Shown in pieces: positions 38,594 to 52,417 of a DNA stretch of 64,000 bases. Every line of letters starts with the position of its first letter. The stretch's first letter is position 1. Both the position numbers and the translations under genes were made by a program. Under the pieces are notes generated by a model. That model saw nothing but the letters and a program-made list of their open reading frames with translations, was not told the DNA's origin and did not search any database. Location of the stretch: positions 1-64,000 of the forward strand of contig JBBELK010000456.1 of assembly GCA_037783545.1 (NCBI GenBank), written 5' to 3'. Source of the DNA: Henricia sp. BOLD:AAB3569 (Eukaryota; Echinodermata; Asteroidea; Spinulosida; Echinasteridae).

Positions 38594-41500
38594 GTGTGTC
38601 CCAAATGCCGGCAAATTTGGAAATCAAGGAATTTTCCAACCAACTTCAAATTTTGCATGCTCCAAACTGTATATATTCCGCACTTGTCATGCAAAATTGA
38701 CAGATTTTCGCTGGGGAAATGACGGAGAAATTTCAGAGTTTAGGGAAAACGGAGCTCGGCTGCGTGGTTATTCCCCTAACCGTGGCTGTTGGGACACCCT
38801 GCGCCGCGCTGGTGTACATTTGTACGGCCGTTGACTCACCCCAGATTGTGACGGGAATTAGGTCAAAGTGTGTCCCAAATGCCGGCAAATTTGGAAATCA
38901 AGGAATTTTCCAACCAACTTCAAATTTTGCATGCTCCAAACTGTATATATTCCGCACTTGTCATGCAAAATTGACAGATTTCGCTGGAAATGACGGAGAA
39001 ATTTCAGAGTTTAGGGAAAACGGAGCTCGGCTGCGTGGTTATTCCCCTAACCGTGGCTGTTGGGACAACCCTGCGCATGCGCCGCGCTGGTGTACATTTG
39101 TACGGCCGTTGACTCACCCCAGATTGTGACGGGAATTAGGTCAAAGTGTGTCCCAAATGCCGGCAAATTTGGAAATCAAGGAATTTTCCAACCAACTTCA
39201 AATTTTGCATGCTCCAAAAACTGTATATATTCCGCACTTGTCATGCAGAATTGACAGATTTTCGCTGGGAAATGACGGAGAAATTTCAGAGTTTAGGGAA
39301 AACGGAGCTCGGCTGCGTGGTTATTCCCCTAACCGTGGCTGTTGGACACCCTGCGCCGCGCTGGTGTACATTTCTACGGCCGTTGACTCACACCCAGATT
39401 GTGACGGGAATTAGGTCAAAGTGTGTCCCAAATGCCGGCAAATTTGGAAATCAAGGAATTTTCCAACCAACTTCAAATTTTGCATGCTCCAAACTGTATA
39501 TATTCCGCACTTGTCATGCAAAATTGACAGATTTTCGCTGGGAAATGACGGAGAAATTTCAGAGTTTAGGGAAAACGGAGCTCGGCTGCGTGGTTATTCC
39601 CCTAACCGTGGCTGTTGGGACACCCTGCGCAGCGCCGCGCTGGTGTACATTTACGGCCGTTGACTCACCCCAGATTGTGACGGGAATTAGGTCAAAGTGT
39701 GTCCCAAATGCCGGCAAATTTGGAAATCAAGGAATTTTCCAACCAACTTCAAATTTTGCATGCTCCAAACTGTATATATTCCGCACTTGTCATGCAAAAT
39801 TGACAGATTTTCGCTGGGAAATGACGGAGAAATTTCAGAGTTTAGGGAAAACGGAGCTCGGCTGCGTGGTTATTCCCCTAACCGTGGCTGTTGGGACACC
39901 CTGCGCCGCGCTGGTGTACATTTGTACGGCCGTTGACTCACCCAGATTGTGACGGGAATTAGGTCAAAGTGTGTCCCAAATGCCGGCAAATTTGGAAATC
40001 AAGGAATTTTCCAACCAACTTCAAATTTTGCATGCTCCAAACTGTATATATTCCGCACTTGTCATGCAAAATTGACAGATTTTCGCTGGGAAATGACGGA
40101 GAAATTTCAGAGTTTAGGGAAAACGGAGCTCGGCTGCGTGGTTATTCCCCTAACCGTGGCTGTTGGGACACCCTGCGCCGCGCTGGTGTACATTTGTACG
40201 GCCGTTGACTCACCCCAGATTGTGACGGGAATTAGGTCAAAGTGTGTCCCAAATGCCGGCAAATTTGGAAATCAAGGAATTTTCCAACCAACTTCAAATT
40301 TTGCATGCTCCAAACTGTATATATTCCGCACTTGTCATGCAAAATTGACAGATTTTCGCTGGGAAATGACGGAGAAATTTCAGAGTTTAGGGAAAACGGA
40401 GCTCGGCTGCGTGGTTATTCCCTAACCGTGGCTGTTGGGACACCCTGCGCATGCGCCGCGCTGGTGTACATTTGTACGGCCGTTGACTCACCCCAGATTG
40501 TGACGGGAATTAGGTCAAAGTGTGTCCCAAATGCCGGCAAATTTGGAAATCAAGGAATTTTCCAACCAACTTCAAATTTTGCATGCTCCAAACTGTATAT
40601 ATTCCGCACTTGTCATGCAAAATTGACAGATTTTCGCTGGGAAATGACGGAGAAATTTCAGAGTTTAGGGAAAACGGAGCTCGGCTGCGTGGTTATTCCC
40701 CTAACCGTGGCTGTTGGGACACCCTGCGCCGCGCTGGTGTACATTTGTACGGCCGTTGACTCACCCCAGATTGTGACGGGAATTAGGTCAAAGTGTGTCC
40801 CAAATGCCGGCAAATTTGGAAATCAAGGAATTTTCCAACCAACTTCAAATTTTGCATGCTCCAAACTGTATATATTCCGCACTTGTCATGCAAAATTGAC
40901 AGATTTTCGCTGGAAAATGACGGAGAAATTTCAGAGTTTAGGGAAAACGGAGCTCGGCTGCGTGGTTATTCCCCTAACCGTGGCTGTTGGGACACCCTGC
41001 GCATGCGCCGCGCTGGTGTACATTTGTACGGCCGTTGACTCACCCCAGATTGTGACGGGAATTAGGTCAAAGTGTGTCCCAAATGCCGGCAAATTTGGAA
41101 ATCAAGGAATTTTCCAACCAACTTCAAATTTTGCATGCTCCAAACTGTATATATTCCGCACTTGTCATGCAGAAATTGACAGATTTTCGCTGGGAAATGA
41201 CGGAGAAATTTCAGAGTTTAGGGAAAACGGAGCTCGGCTGCGTGGTTATTCCCCTAACCGTGGCTGTTGGGACACCCTGCGCCGCGCTGGTGTACATTTC
41301 TACGGCCGTTGACTCACCCCAGATTGTGACGGGAATTAGGTCAAAGTGTGTCCCAAATGCCGGCAAATTTGGAAATCAAGGAATTTTCCAACCAACTTCA
41401 AATTTTGCATGCTCCAAACTGTATATATTCCGCACTTGTCATGCAAAATTGACAGATTTTCGCTGGGAAATGACGGAGAAATTTCAGAGTTTAGGGAAAA

Positions 41501-42400
41501 CGGAGCTCGGCTGCGTGGTTATTCCCCTAACCGTGGCTGTTGGGACACCCTGCGCATGCGCCGCGCTGGTGTACATTTGTACGGCCGTTGACTCACCCCA
41601 GATTGTGACGGGAATTAGGTCAAAGTGTGTCCCAAATGCCGGCAAATTTGGAAATCAAGGAATTTTCCAACCAACTTCAAATTTTGCATGCTCCAAACTG
41701 TATATATTCCGCACTTGTCATGCAAAATTGACAGATTTTCGCTGGGAAATGACGGAGAAATTTCAGAGTTTAGGGAAAACGGAGCTCGGCTGCGTGGTTA
41801 TTCCCCTAACCGTGGCTGTTGGGACACCCTGCGCCGCGCTGGTGTACATTTGTACGGCCGTTGACTCACCCCAGATTGTGACGGGAATTAGGTCAAAGTG
41901 TGTCCCAAATGCCGGCAAATTTGGAAATCAAGGAATTTTCCAACCAACTTCAAATTTTGCATGCTCCAAACTGTATATATTCCGCACTTGTCATGCAAAA
42001 TTGACAGATTTTCGCTGGGAAATGACGGAGAAATTTCAGAGTTTAGGGAAAACGGAGCTCGGCTGCGTGGTTATTCCCCTAACCGTGGCTGTTGGGACAC
42101 CCTGCGCCGCGCTGGTGTACATTTGTACGGCCGTTGACTCACCCCAGATTGTGACGGGAATTAGGTCAAAGTGTGTCCCAAATGCCGGCAAATTTGGAAA
42201 TCAAGGAATTTTCCAACCAACTTCAAATTTTGCATGCTCCAAACTGTATATATTCCGCACTTGTCATGCAAAATTGACAGATTTTCGCTGGGAAATGACG
42301 GAGAAATTTCAGAGTTTAGGGAAAACGGAGCTCGGCTGCGTGGTTATTCCCCTAACCGTGGCTGTTGGGACACCCTGCGCAGCGCGCGTGGTGTACATTT
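36655..42400. other. Indel-dense stretch of the array
   Basis: I counted about 18 small indel events here against about seven in the rest of the window. They lie near 36660, 37452, 37511, 37763, 37831, 38714, 38981, 38987, 39066, 39218, 39343, 39391, 39631, 39650, 39941, 40421, 41171 and 42381. Most change a homopolymer run by one base. Unit lengths here include 272, 274, 275, 276 and 278. The substitution level is not obviously raised to the same degree. A lower-quality consensus or a patched assembly segment is the simplest explanation; a locally different array history is the alternative. Confidence 0.85.
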
Positions 42401-44666
42401 GTACGGCCGTTGACTCACCCCAGATTGTGACGGGAATTAGGTCAAAGTGTGTCCCAAATGCCGGCAAATTTGGAAATCAAGGAATTTTCCAACCAACTTC
42501 AAATTTTGCATGCTCCAAACTGTATATATTCCGCACTTGTCATGCAAAATTGACAGATTTTCGCTGGGAAATGACGGAGAAATTTCAGAGTTTAGGGAAA
42601 ACGGAGCTCGGCTGCGTGGTTATTCCCCTAACCGTGGCTGTTGGGACACCCTGCGCATGCGCCGCGCTGGTGTACATTTGTACGGCCGTTGACTCACCCC
42701 AGATTGTGACGGGAATTAGGTCAAAGTGTGTCCCAAATGCCGGCAAATTTGGAAATCAAGGAATTTTCCAACCAACTTCAAATTTTGCATGCTCCAAACT
42801 GTATATATTCCGCACTTGTCATGCAAAATTGACAGATTTTCGCTGGGAAATGACGGAGAAATTTCAGAGTTTAGGGAAAACGGAGCTCGGCTGCGTGGTT
42901 ATTCCCCTAACCGTGGCTGTTGGGACACCCTGCGCATGCGCCGCGCTGGTGTACATTTGTACGGCCGTTGACTCACCCCAGATTGTGACGGGAATTAGGT
43001 CAAAGTGTGTCCCAAATGCCGGCAAATTTGGAAATCAAGGAATTTTCCAACCAACTTCAAATTTTGCATGCTCCAAACTGTATATATTCCGCACTTGTCA
43101 TGCAAAATTGACAGATTTTCGCTGGGAAATGACGGAGAAATTTCAGAGTTTAGGGAAAACGGAGCTCGGCTGCGTGGTTATTCCCCTAACCGTGGCTGTT
43201 GGGACACCCTGCGCCGCGCTGGTGTACATTTGTACGGCCGTTGACTCACCCCAGATTGTGACGGGAATTAGGTCAAAGTGTGTCCCAAATGCCGGCAAAT
43301 TTGGAAATCAAGGAATTTTCCAACCAACTTCAAATTTTGCATGCTCCAAACTGTATATATTCCGCACTTGTCATGCAAAATTGACAGATTTTCGCTGGGA
43401 AATGACGGAGAAATTTCAGAGTTTAGGGAAAACGGAGCTCGGCTGCGTGGTTATTCCCCTAACCGTGGCTGTTGGGACACCCTGCGCATGCGCCGCGCTG
43501 GTGTACATTTGTACGGCCGTTGACTCACCCCAGATTGTGACGGGAATTAGGTCAAAGTGTGTCCCAAATGCCGGCAAATTTGGAAATCAAGGAATTTTCC
43601 AACCAACTTCAAATGTTGCATGCTCCAAACTGTATATATTCCGCACTTGTCATGCAAAATTGACAGATTTTCGCTGGGAAATGACGGAGAAATTTCAGAG
43701 TTTAGGGAAAACGGAGCTCGGCTGCGTGGTTATTCCCCTAACCGTGGCTGTTGGGACACCCTGCGCCGCGCTGGTGTACATTTGTACGGCCGTTGACTCA
43801 CCCCAGATTGTGACGGGAATTAGGTCAAAGTGTGTCCCAAATGCCGGCAAATTTGGAAATCAAGGAATTTTCCAACCAACTTCAAATTTTGCATGCTCCA
43901 AACTGTATATATTCCGCACTTGTCATGCAAAATTGACAGATTTTCGCTGGGAAATGACGGAGAAATTTCAGAGTTTAGGGAAAACGGAGCTCGGCTGCGT
44001 GGTTATTCCCCTAACCGTGGCTGTTGGGACACCCTGCGCATGCGCCGCGCTGGTGTACATTTGTACGGCCGTTGACTCACCCCAGATTGTGACGGGAATT
44101 AGGTCAAAGTGTGTCCCAAATGCCGGCAAATTTGGAAATCAAGGAATTTTCCAACCAACTTCAAATTTTGCATGCTCCAAACTGTATATATTCCGCACTT
44201 GTCATGCAAAATTGACAGATTTTCGCTGGGAAATGACGGAGAAATTTCAGAGTTTAGGGAAAACGGAGCTCGGCTGCGTGGTTATTCCCCTAACCGTGGC
44301 TGTTGGGACACCCTGCGCATGCGCCGCGCTGGTGTACATTTGTACGGCCGTTGACTCACCCCAGATTGTGACGGGAATTAGGTCAAAGTGTGTCCCAAAT
44401 GCCGGCAAATTTGGAAATCAAGGAATTTTCCAACCAACTTCAAATTTTGCATGCTCCAAACTGTATATATTCCGCACTTGTCATGCAAAATTGACAGATT
44501 TTCGCTGGGAAATGACGGAGAAATTTCAGAGTTTAGGGAAAACGGAGCTCGGCTGCGTGGTTATTCCCCTAACCGTGGCTGTTGGGACACCCTGCGCATG
44601 CGCCGCGCTGGTGTACATTTGTACGGCCGTTGACTCACCCCAGATTGTGACGGGAATTAGGTCAAA

Positions 44667-45497
44667 GTGTGTCCCAAATGCCGGCAAATTTGGAAATCAA
44701 GGAATTTTCCAACCAACTTCAAATGTTGCATGCTCCAAACTGTATATATTCCGCACTTGTCATGCAAAATTGACAGATTTTCGCTGGGAAATGACGGAGA
44801 AATTTCAGAGTTTAGGGAAAACGGAGCTCGGCTGCGTGGTTATTCCCCTAACCGTGGCTGTTGGGACACCCTGCGCCGCGCTGGTGTACATTTGTACGGC
44901 CGTTGACTCACCCCAGATTGTGACGGGAATTAGGTCAAAGTGTGTCCCAAATGCCGGCAAATTTGGAAATCAAGGAATTTTCCAACCAACTTCAAATTTT
45001 GCATGCTCCAAACTGTATATATTCCGCACTTGTCATGCAAAATTGACAGATTTTCGCTGGGAAATGACGGAGAAATTTCAGAGTTTAGGGAAAACGGAGC
45101 TCGGCTGCGTGGTTATTCCCCTAACCGTGGCTGTTGGGACACCCTGCGCATGCGCCGCGCTGGTGTACATTTGTACGGCCGTTGACTCACCCCAGATTGT
45201 GACGAGAATTAGGTCAAAGTGTGTCCCAAATGCCGGCAAATTTGGAAATCAAGGAATTTTCCAACCAACTTCAAATTTTGCATGCTCCAAACTGTATATA
45301 TTCCGCACTTGTCATGCAAAATTGACAGATTTTCGCTGGGAAATGACGGAGAAATTTCAGAGTTTAGGGAAAACGGAGCTCGGCTGCGTGGTTATTCCCC
45401 TAACCGTGGCTGTTGGGACACCCTGCGCATGCGCCGCGCTGGTGTACATTTGTACGGCCGTTGACTCACCCCAGATTGTGACGGGAATTAGGTCAAA
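44667..45497 (+). repeat. S-L-L trimer with GACGAGAATT, copy 1 (831 bp)
   Basis: It is an AATGTTGC S unit, then an L unit ending in GTGACGAGAATT, then a plain L. The same order is at 51587, an offset of 6,920. Confidence 0.75.
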
Positions 45498-48400
45498 GTG
45501 TGTCCCAAATGCCGGCAAATTTGGAAATCAAGGAATTTTCCAACCAACTTCAAATTTTGCATGCTCCAAACTGTATATATTCCGCACTTGTCATGCAAAA
45601 TTGACAGATTTTCGCTGGGAAATGACGGAGAAATTTCAGAGTTTAGGGAAAACGGAGCTCGGCTGCGTGGTTATTCCCCTAACCGTGGCTGTTGGGACAC
45701 CCTGCGCATGCGCCGCGCTGGTGTACATTTGTACGGCCGTTGACTCACCCCAGATTGTGACGGGAATTAGGTCAAAGTGTGTCCCAAATGCCGGCAAATT
45801 TGGAAATCAAGGAATTTTCCAACCAACTTCAAATTTTGCATGCTCCAAACTGTATATATTCCGCACTTGTCATGCAAAATTGACAGATTTTCGCTGGGAA
45901 ATGACGGAGAAATTTCAGAGTTTAGGGAAAACGGAGCTCGGCTGCGTGGTTATTCCCCTAACCGTGGCTGTTGGGACACCCTGCGCCGCGCTGGTGTACA
46001 TTTGTACGGCCGTTGACTCACCCCAGATTGTGACGGGAATTAGGTCAAAGTGTGTCCCAAATGCCGGCAAATTTGGAAATCAAGGAATTTTCCAACCAAC
46101 TTCAAATGTTGCATGTTCCAAACTGTATATATTCCGCACTTGTCATGCAAAATTGACAGATTTTCGCTGGGAAATGACGGAGAAATTTCAGAGTTTAGGG
46201 AAAACGGAGCTCGGCTGCGTGGTTATTCCCCTAACCGTGGTTGTTGGGACACCCTGCGCCGCGCTGGTGTACATTTCTACGGCCGTTGACTCACCCCAGA
46301 TTGTGACGGGAATTAGGTCAAAGTGTGTCCCAAATGCCGGCAAATTTGGAAATCAAGGAATTTTCCAACCAACTTCAAATTTTGCATGCTCCAAACTGTA
46401 TATATTCCGCACTTGTCATGCAAAATTGACAGATTTTCGCTGGGAAATGACGGAGAAATTTCAGAGTTTAGGGAAAACGGAGCTCGGCTGCGTGGTTATT
46501 CCCCTAACCGTGGCTGTTGGGACACCCTGCGCATGCGCCGCGCTGGTGTACATTTGTACGGCCGTTGACTCACCCCAGACTGTGACGGGAATTAGGTCAA
46601 AGTGTGTCCCAAATGCCGGCAAATTTGGAAATCAAGGAATTTTCCAACCAACTTCAAATTTTGCATGCTCCAAACTGTATATATTCCGCACTTGTCATGC
46701 AAAATTGACAGATTTTCGCTGGGAAATGACGGAGAAATTTCAGAGTTTAGGGAAAACGGAGCTCGGCTGCCTGGTTATTCCCCTAACCGTGGCTGTTGGG
46801 ACACCCTGCGCCGCGCTGGTGTACATTTGTACGGCCGTTGACTCACCCCAGATTGTGACGGGAATTAGGTCAAAGTGTGTCCCAAATGCCGCCAAATTTG
46901 GAAATCAAGGAATTTTCCAACCAACTTCAAATTTTGCATGCTCCAAACTGTATATATTCCGCACTTGTCATGCAAAATTGACAGATTTTCGCTGGGAAAT
47001 GACAGAGAAATTTCAGAGTTTAGGGAAAACGGAGCTCGGCTGCGTGGTTATTCCCCTAACCGTGGCTGTTGGGACACCCTGCGCATGCGCCGCGCTGGTG
47101 TACATTTGTACGGCCGTTGACTCACCCCAGATTGTGACGGGAATTAGGTCAAAGTGTGTCCCAAATGTCGGCAAATTTGGAAATCAAGGAATTTTCCAAC
47201 CAACTTCAAATGTTGCATGCTCCAAACTGTATATATTCCGCACTTGTCATGCAAAATTGACAGATTTTCGCTGGGAAATGACGGAGAAATTTCAGAGTTT
47301 AGGGAAAACGGAGCTCGGCTGCGTGGTTATTCCCTAACCGTGGCTGTTGGGACACCCTGCGCCGCGCTGGTGTACATTTGTACGGCCGTTGACTCACCCC
47401 AGATTGTGACGGGAATTAGGTCAAAGTGTGTCCCAAATGCCGGCAAATTTGGAAATCAAGGAATTTTCCAACCAACTTCAAATTTTGCATGCTCCAAACT
47501 GTATATATTCCGCACTTGTCATGCAAAATTGACAGATTTTCGCTGGGAAATGACGGAGAAATTTCAGAGTTTAGGGAAAACGGAGCTCGGCTGCGTGGTT
47601 ATTCCCCTAACCGTGGCTGTTGGGACACCCTGCGCATGCGCCGCGCTGGTGTACATTTGTACGGCCGTTGACTCACCCCAGATTGTGACGGGAATTAGGT
47701 CAAAGTGTGTCCCAAATGCCGGCAAATTTGGAAATCAAGGAATTTTCCAACCAACTTCAAATGTTGCATGCTCCAAACTGTATATATTCCGCACTTGTCA
47801 TGCAAAATTGACAGATTTTCGCTGGGAAATGACGGAGAAATTTCAGAGTTTAGGGAAAACGGAGCTCGGCTGCGTGGTTATTTCCCCTAACCGTGGCTGT
47901 TGGGACACCCTGCGCCGCGCTGGTGTACATTTGTACGGCCGTTGACTCACCCCAGATTGTGACGGGAATTAGGTCAAAGTGTGTCCCAAATGCCGGCAAA
48001 TTTGGAAATCAAGGAATTTTCCAACCAACTTCAAATTTTGCATGCTCCAAACTGTATATATTCCGCACTTGTCATGCAAAATTGACAGATTTTCGCTGGG
48101 AAATGACGGAGAAATTTCAGAGTTTAGGGAAAACGGAGCTCGGCTGCGTGGTTATTCCCCTAACCGTGGCTGTTGGGACACCCTGCGCATGCGCCGCGCT
48201 GGTGTACATTTGTACGGCCGTTGACTCACCCCAGATTGTGACGGGAATTAGGTCAAAGTGTGTCCCAAATGCCGGCAAATTTGGAAATCAAGGAATTTTC
48301 CAACCAACTTCAAAATTTGCATGCTCCAAACTGTATATATTCCGCACTTGTCATGCAAAATTGACAGATTTTCGCTGGGAAATGACGGAGAAATTTCAGA

Positions 48401-49087
48401 GTTTAGGGAAAACGGAGCTCGGCTGCGTGGTTATTCCCCTAACCGTGGCTGTTGGGACACCCTGCGCATGCGCCGCGCTGGTGTACATTTGTACGGCCGT
48501 TGACTCACCCCAGATTGTGACGGGAATTAGGTCAAAGTGTGTCCCAAATGCCGGCAAATTTGGAAATCAAGGAATTTTCCAACCAACTTCAAATTTTGCA
48601 TGCTCCAAACTGTATATATTCCGCACTTGTCATGCAAAATTGACAGATTTTCGCTGGGAAATGACGGAGAAATTTCAGAGTTTAGGGAAAACGGAGCTCG
48701 GCTGCGTGGTTATTCCCCTAACCGTGGCTGTTGGGACACCCTGCGCCGCGCTGGTGTACATTTGTACGGCCGTTGACTCACCCCAGATTGTGACGGGAAT
48801 TAGGTCAAAGTGTGTCCCAAATGCCGGCAAATTTGGAAATCAAGGAATTTTCCAACCAACTTCAAATGTTGCATGCTCCAAACTGTATATATTCCGCACT
48901 TGTCATGCAAAATTGACAGATTTTCGCTGGGAAATGACGGAGAAATTTCAGAGTTTAGGGAAAACGGAGCTCGGCTGCGTGGTTATTCCCTAACCGTGGC
49001 TGTTGGGACACCCTGCGCATGCGCCGCGCTGGTGTACATTTGTACGGCCGTTGACTCACCCCAGATTGTGACGGGAATTAGGTCAAA

Positions 49088-50197
49088 GTGTGTCCCAAAT
49101 GCCGGCAAATTTGGAAATCAAGGAATTTTCCAACCAACTTCAAATGTTGCATGCTCCAAACTGTATATATTCCGCACTTGTCATGCAAAATTGACAGATT
49201 TTCGCTGGGAAATGACGGAGAAATTTCAGAGTTTAGGGAAAACGGAGCTCGGCTGCGTGGTTATTCCCCTAACCGTGGCTGTTGGGACACCCTGCGCCGC
49301 GCTGGTGTACATTTGTACGGCCGTTGACTCACCCCAGATTGTGACGGGAATTAGGTCAAAGTGTGTCCCAAATGCCGGCAAATTTGGAAATCAAGGAATT
49401 TTCCAACCAACTTCAAATTTTGCATGCTCCAAACTGTATATATTCCGCACTTGTCATGCAAAATTGACAGATTTTCGCTGGGAAATGACGGAGAAATTTC
49501 AGAGTTTAGGGAAAACGGAGCTCGGCTGCGTGGTTATTCCCCTAACCGTGGCTGTTGGGACACCCTGCGCATGCGCCGCGCTGGTGTACATTTGTACGGC
49601 CGTTGACTCACCCCAGATTGTGACGGGAATTAGGTCAAAGTGTGTCCCAAATGCCGGCAAATTTGGAAATCAAGGAATTTTCCAACCAACTTCAAATTTT
49701 GCATGCTCCAAACTGTATATATTCCGCACTTGTCATGCAAAATTGACAGATTTTCGCTGGGAAATGACGGAGAAATTTCAGAGTTTAGGGAAAACGGAGC
49801 TCGGCTGCGTGGTTATTCCCCTAACCGTGGCTGTTGGGACACCCTGCGCATGCGCCGCGCTGGTGTACATTTGTACGGCCGTTGACTCACCCCAGATTGT
49901 GACGGGAATTAGGTCAAAGTGTGTCCCAAATGCCGGCAAATTTGGAAATCAAGAAATTTTCCAACCAACTTCAAATTTTGCATGCTCCAAACTGTATATA
50001 TTCCGCACTTGTCATGCAAAATTGACAGATTTTCGCTGGGAAATGACGGAGAAATTTCAGAGTTTAGGGAAAACGGAGCTCGGCTGCGTGGTTATTCCCC
50101 TAACCGTGGCTGTTGGGACACCCTGCGCATGCGCCGCGCTGGTGTACATTTGTACGGCCGTTGACTCACCCCAGATTGTGACGGGAATTAGGTCAAA
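49088..50197 (+). repeat. Tetramer S-L-L-L with AATCAAGAAAT, copy 1 (1,110 bp)
   Basis: It is an AATGTTGC S unit, two plain L units and an L unit with AATCAAGAAAT. It looks identical to 50477-51586, 1,389 bases downstream, with one L unit (TATTTCCCTAACC) between the copies. A similar tetramer without AATCAAGAAAT stands at 43557-44666. Confidence 0.88.
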
Positions 50198-50476
50198 GTG
50201 TGTCCCAAATGCCGGCAAATTTGGAAATCAAGGAATTTTCCAACCAACTTCAAATGTTGCATGCTCCAAACTGTATATATTCCGCACTTGTCATGCAAAA
50301 TTGACAGATTTTCGCTGGGAAATGACGGAGAAATTTCAGAGTTTAGGGAAAACGGAGCTCGGCTGCGTGGTTATTTCCCTAACCGTGGCTGTTGGGACAC
50401 CCTGCGCATGCGCCGCGCTGGTGTACATTTGTACGGCCGTTGACTCACCCCAGATTGTGACGGGAATTAGGTCAAA

Positions 50477-51586
50477 GTGTGTCCCAAATGCCGGCAAATT
50501 TGGAAATCAAGGAATTTTCCAACCAACTTCAAATGTTGCATGCTCCAAACTGTATATATTCCGCACTTGTCATGCAAAATTGACAGATTTTCGCTGGGAA
50601 ATGACGGAGAAATTTCAGAGTTTAGGGAAAACGGAGCTCGGCTGCGTGGTTATTCCCCTAACCGTGGCTGTTGGGACACCCTGCGCCGCGCTGGTGTACA
50701 TTTGTACGGCCGTTGACTCACCCCAGATTGTGACGGGAATTAGGTCAAAGTGTGTCCCAAATGCCGGCAAATTTGGAAATCAAGGAATTTTCCAACCAAC
50801 TTCAAATTTTGCATGCTCCAAACTGTATATATTCCGCACTTGTCATGCAAAATTGACAGATTTTCGCTGGGAAATGACGGAGAAATTTCAGAGTTTAGGG
50901 AAAACGGAGCTCGGCTGCGTGGTTATTCCCCTAACCGTGGCTGTTGGGACACCCTGCGCATGCGCCGCGCTGGTGTACATTTGTACGGCCGTTGACTCAC
51001 CCCAGATTGTGACGGGAATTAGGTCAAAGTGTGTCCCAAATGCCGGCAAATTTGGAAATCAAGGAATTTTCCAACCAACTTCAAATTTTGCATGCTCCAA
51101 ACTGTATATATTCCGCACTTGTCATGCAAAATTGACAGATTTTCGCTGGGAAATGACGGAGAAATTTCAGAGTTTAGGGAAAACGGAGCTCGGCTGCGTG
51201 GTTATTCCCCTAACCGTGGCTGTTGGGACACCCTGCGCATGCGCCGCGCTGGTGTACATTTGTACGGCCGTTGACTCACCCCAGATTGTGACGGGAATTA
51301 GGTCAAAGTGTGTCCCAAATGCCGGCAAATTTGGAAATCAAGAAATTTTCCAACCAACTTCAAATTTTGCATGCTCCAAACTGTATATATTCCGCACTTG
51401 TCATGCAAAATTGACAGATTTTCGCTGGGAAATGACGGAGAAATTTCAGAGTTTAGGGAAAACGGAGCTCGGCTGCGTGGTTATTCCCCTAACCGTGGCT
51501 GTTGGGACACCCTGCGCATGCGCCGCGCTGGTGTACATTTGTACGGCCGTTGACTCACCCCAGATTGTGACGGGAATTAGGTCAAA
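50477..51586 (+). repeat. Tetramer S-L-L-L with AATCAAGAAAT, copy 2 (1,110 bp)
   Basis: This is the second copy of 49088-50197 and shares AATCAAGAAAT, which occurs only in these two places. Confidence 0.88.
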
Positions 51587-52417
51587 GTGTGTCCCAAATG
51601 CCGGCAAATTTGGAAATCAAGGAATTTTCCAACCAACTTCAAATGTTGCATGCTCCAAACTGTATATATTCCGCACTTGTCATGCAAAATTGACAGATTT
51701 TCGCTGGGAAATGACGGAGAAATTTCAGAGTTTAGGGAAAACGGAGCTCGGCTGCGTGGTTATTCCCCTAACCGTGGCTGTTGGGACACCCTGCGCCGCG
51801 CTGGTGTACATTTGTACGGCCGTTGACTCACCCCAGATTGTGACGGGAATTAGGTCAAAGTGTGTCCCAAATGCCGGCAAATTTGGAAATCAAGGAATTT
51901 TCCAACCAACTTCAAATTTTGCATGCTCCAAACTGTATATATTCCGCACTTGTCATGCAAAATTGACAGATTTTCGCTGGGAAATGACGGAGAAATTTCA
52001 GAGTTTAGGGAAAACGGAGCTCGGCTGCGTGGTTATTCCCCTAACCGTGGCTGTTGGGACACCCTGCGCATGCGCCGCGCTGGTGTACATTTGTACGGCC
52101 GTTGACTCACCCCAGATTGTGACGAGAATTAGGTCAAAGTGTGTCCCAAATGCCGGCAAATTTGGAAATCAAGGAATTTTCCAACCAACTTCAAATTTTG
52201 CATGCTCCAAACTGTATATATTCCGCACTTGTCATGCAAAATTGACAGATTTTCGCTGGGAAATGACGGAGAAATTTCAGAGTTTAGGGAAAACGGAGCT
52301 CGGCTGCGTGGTTATTCCCCTAACCGTGGCTGTTGGGACACCCTGCGCATGCGCCGCGCTGGTGTACATTTGTACGGCCGTTGACTCACCCCAGATTGTG
52401 ACGGGAATTAGGTCAAA
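51587..52417 (+). repeat. S-L-L trimer with GACGAGAATT, copy 2 (831 bp)
   Basis: It matches 44667-45497. The two units that follow (52418-52969: S, then L with AATGCCGCCAAA) match 46602-47153, at the different offset of 5,816. A length change between the marker sets is therefore implied. Confidence 0.75.

Larger units (their letters stand above)
13646..41345 (+). repeat. Array domain B (S-rich)
   Basis: Only 21 of 101 units are L. Characteristic variants are ACATTTCTACGG, GCCGTTAACTC, GCCGGTAAATTTGG with AATCATGG, CAAATGTTGC and ACTCATCCC. Several of them usually travel together: a unit ending in TTTCTACGG is typically followed by a unit starting with GGTAAATTT...AATCATGG. Both borders are set by changes in variant content and are approximate. 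Confidence 0.75.
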
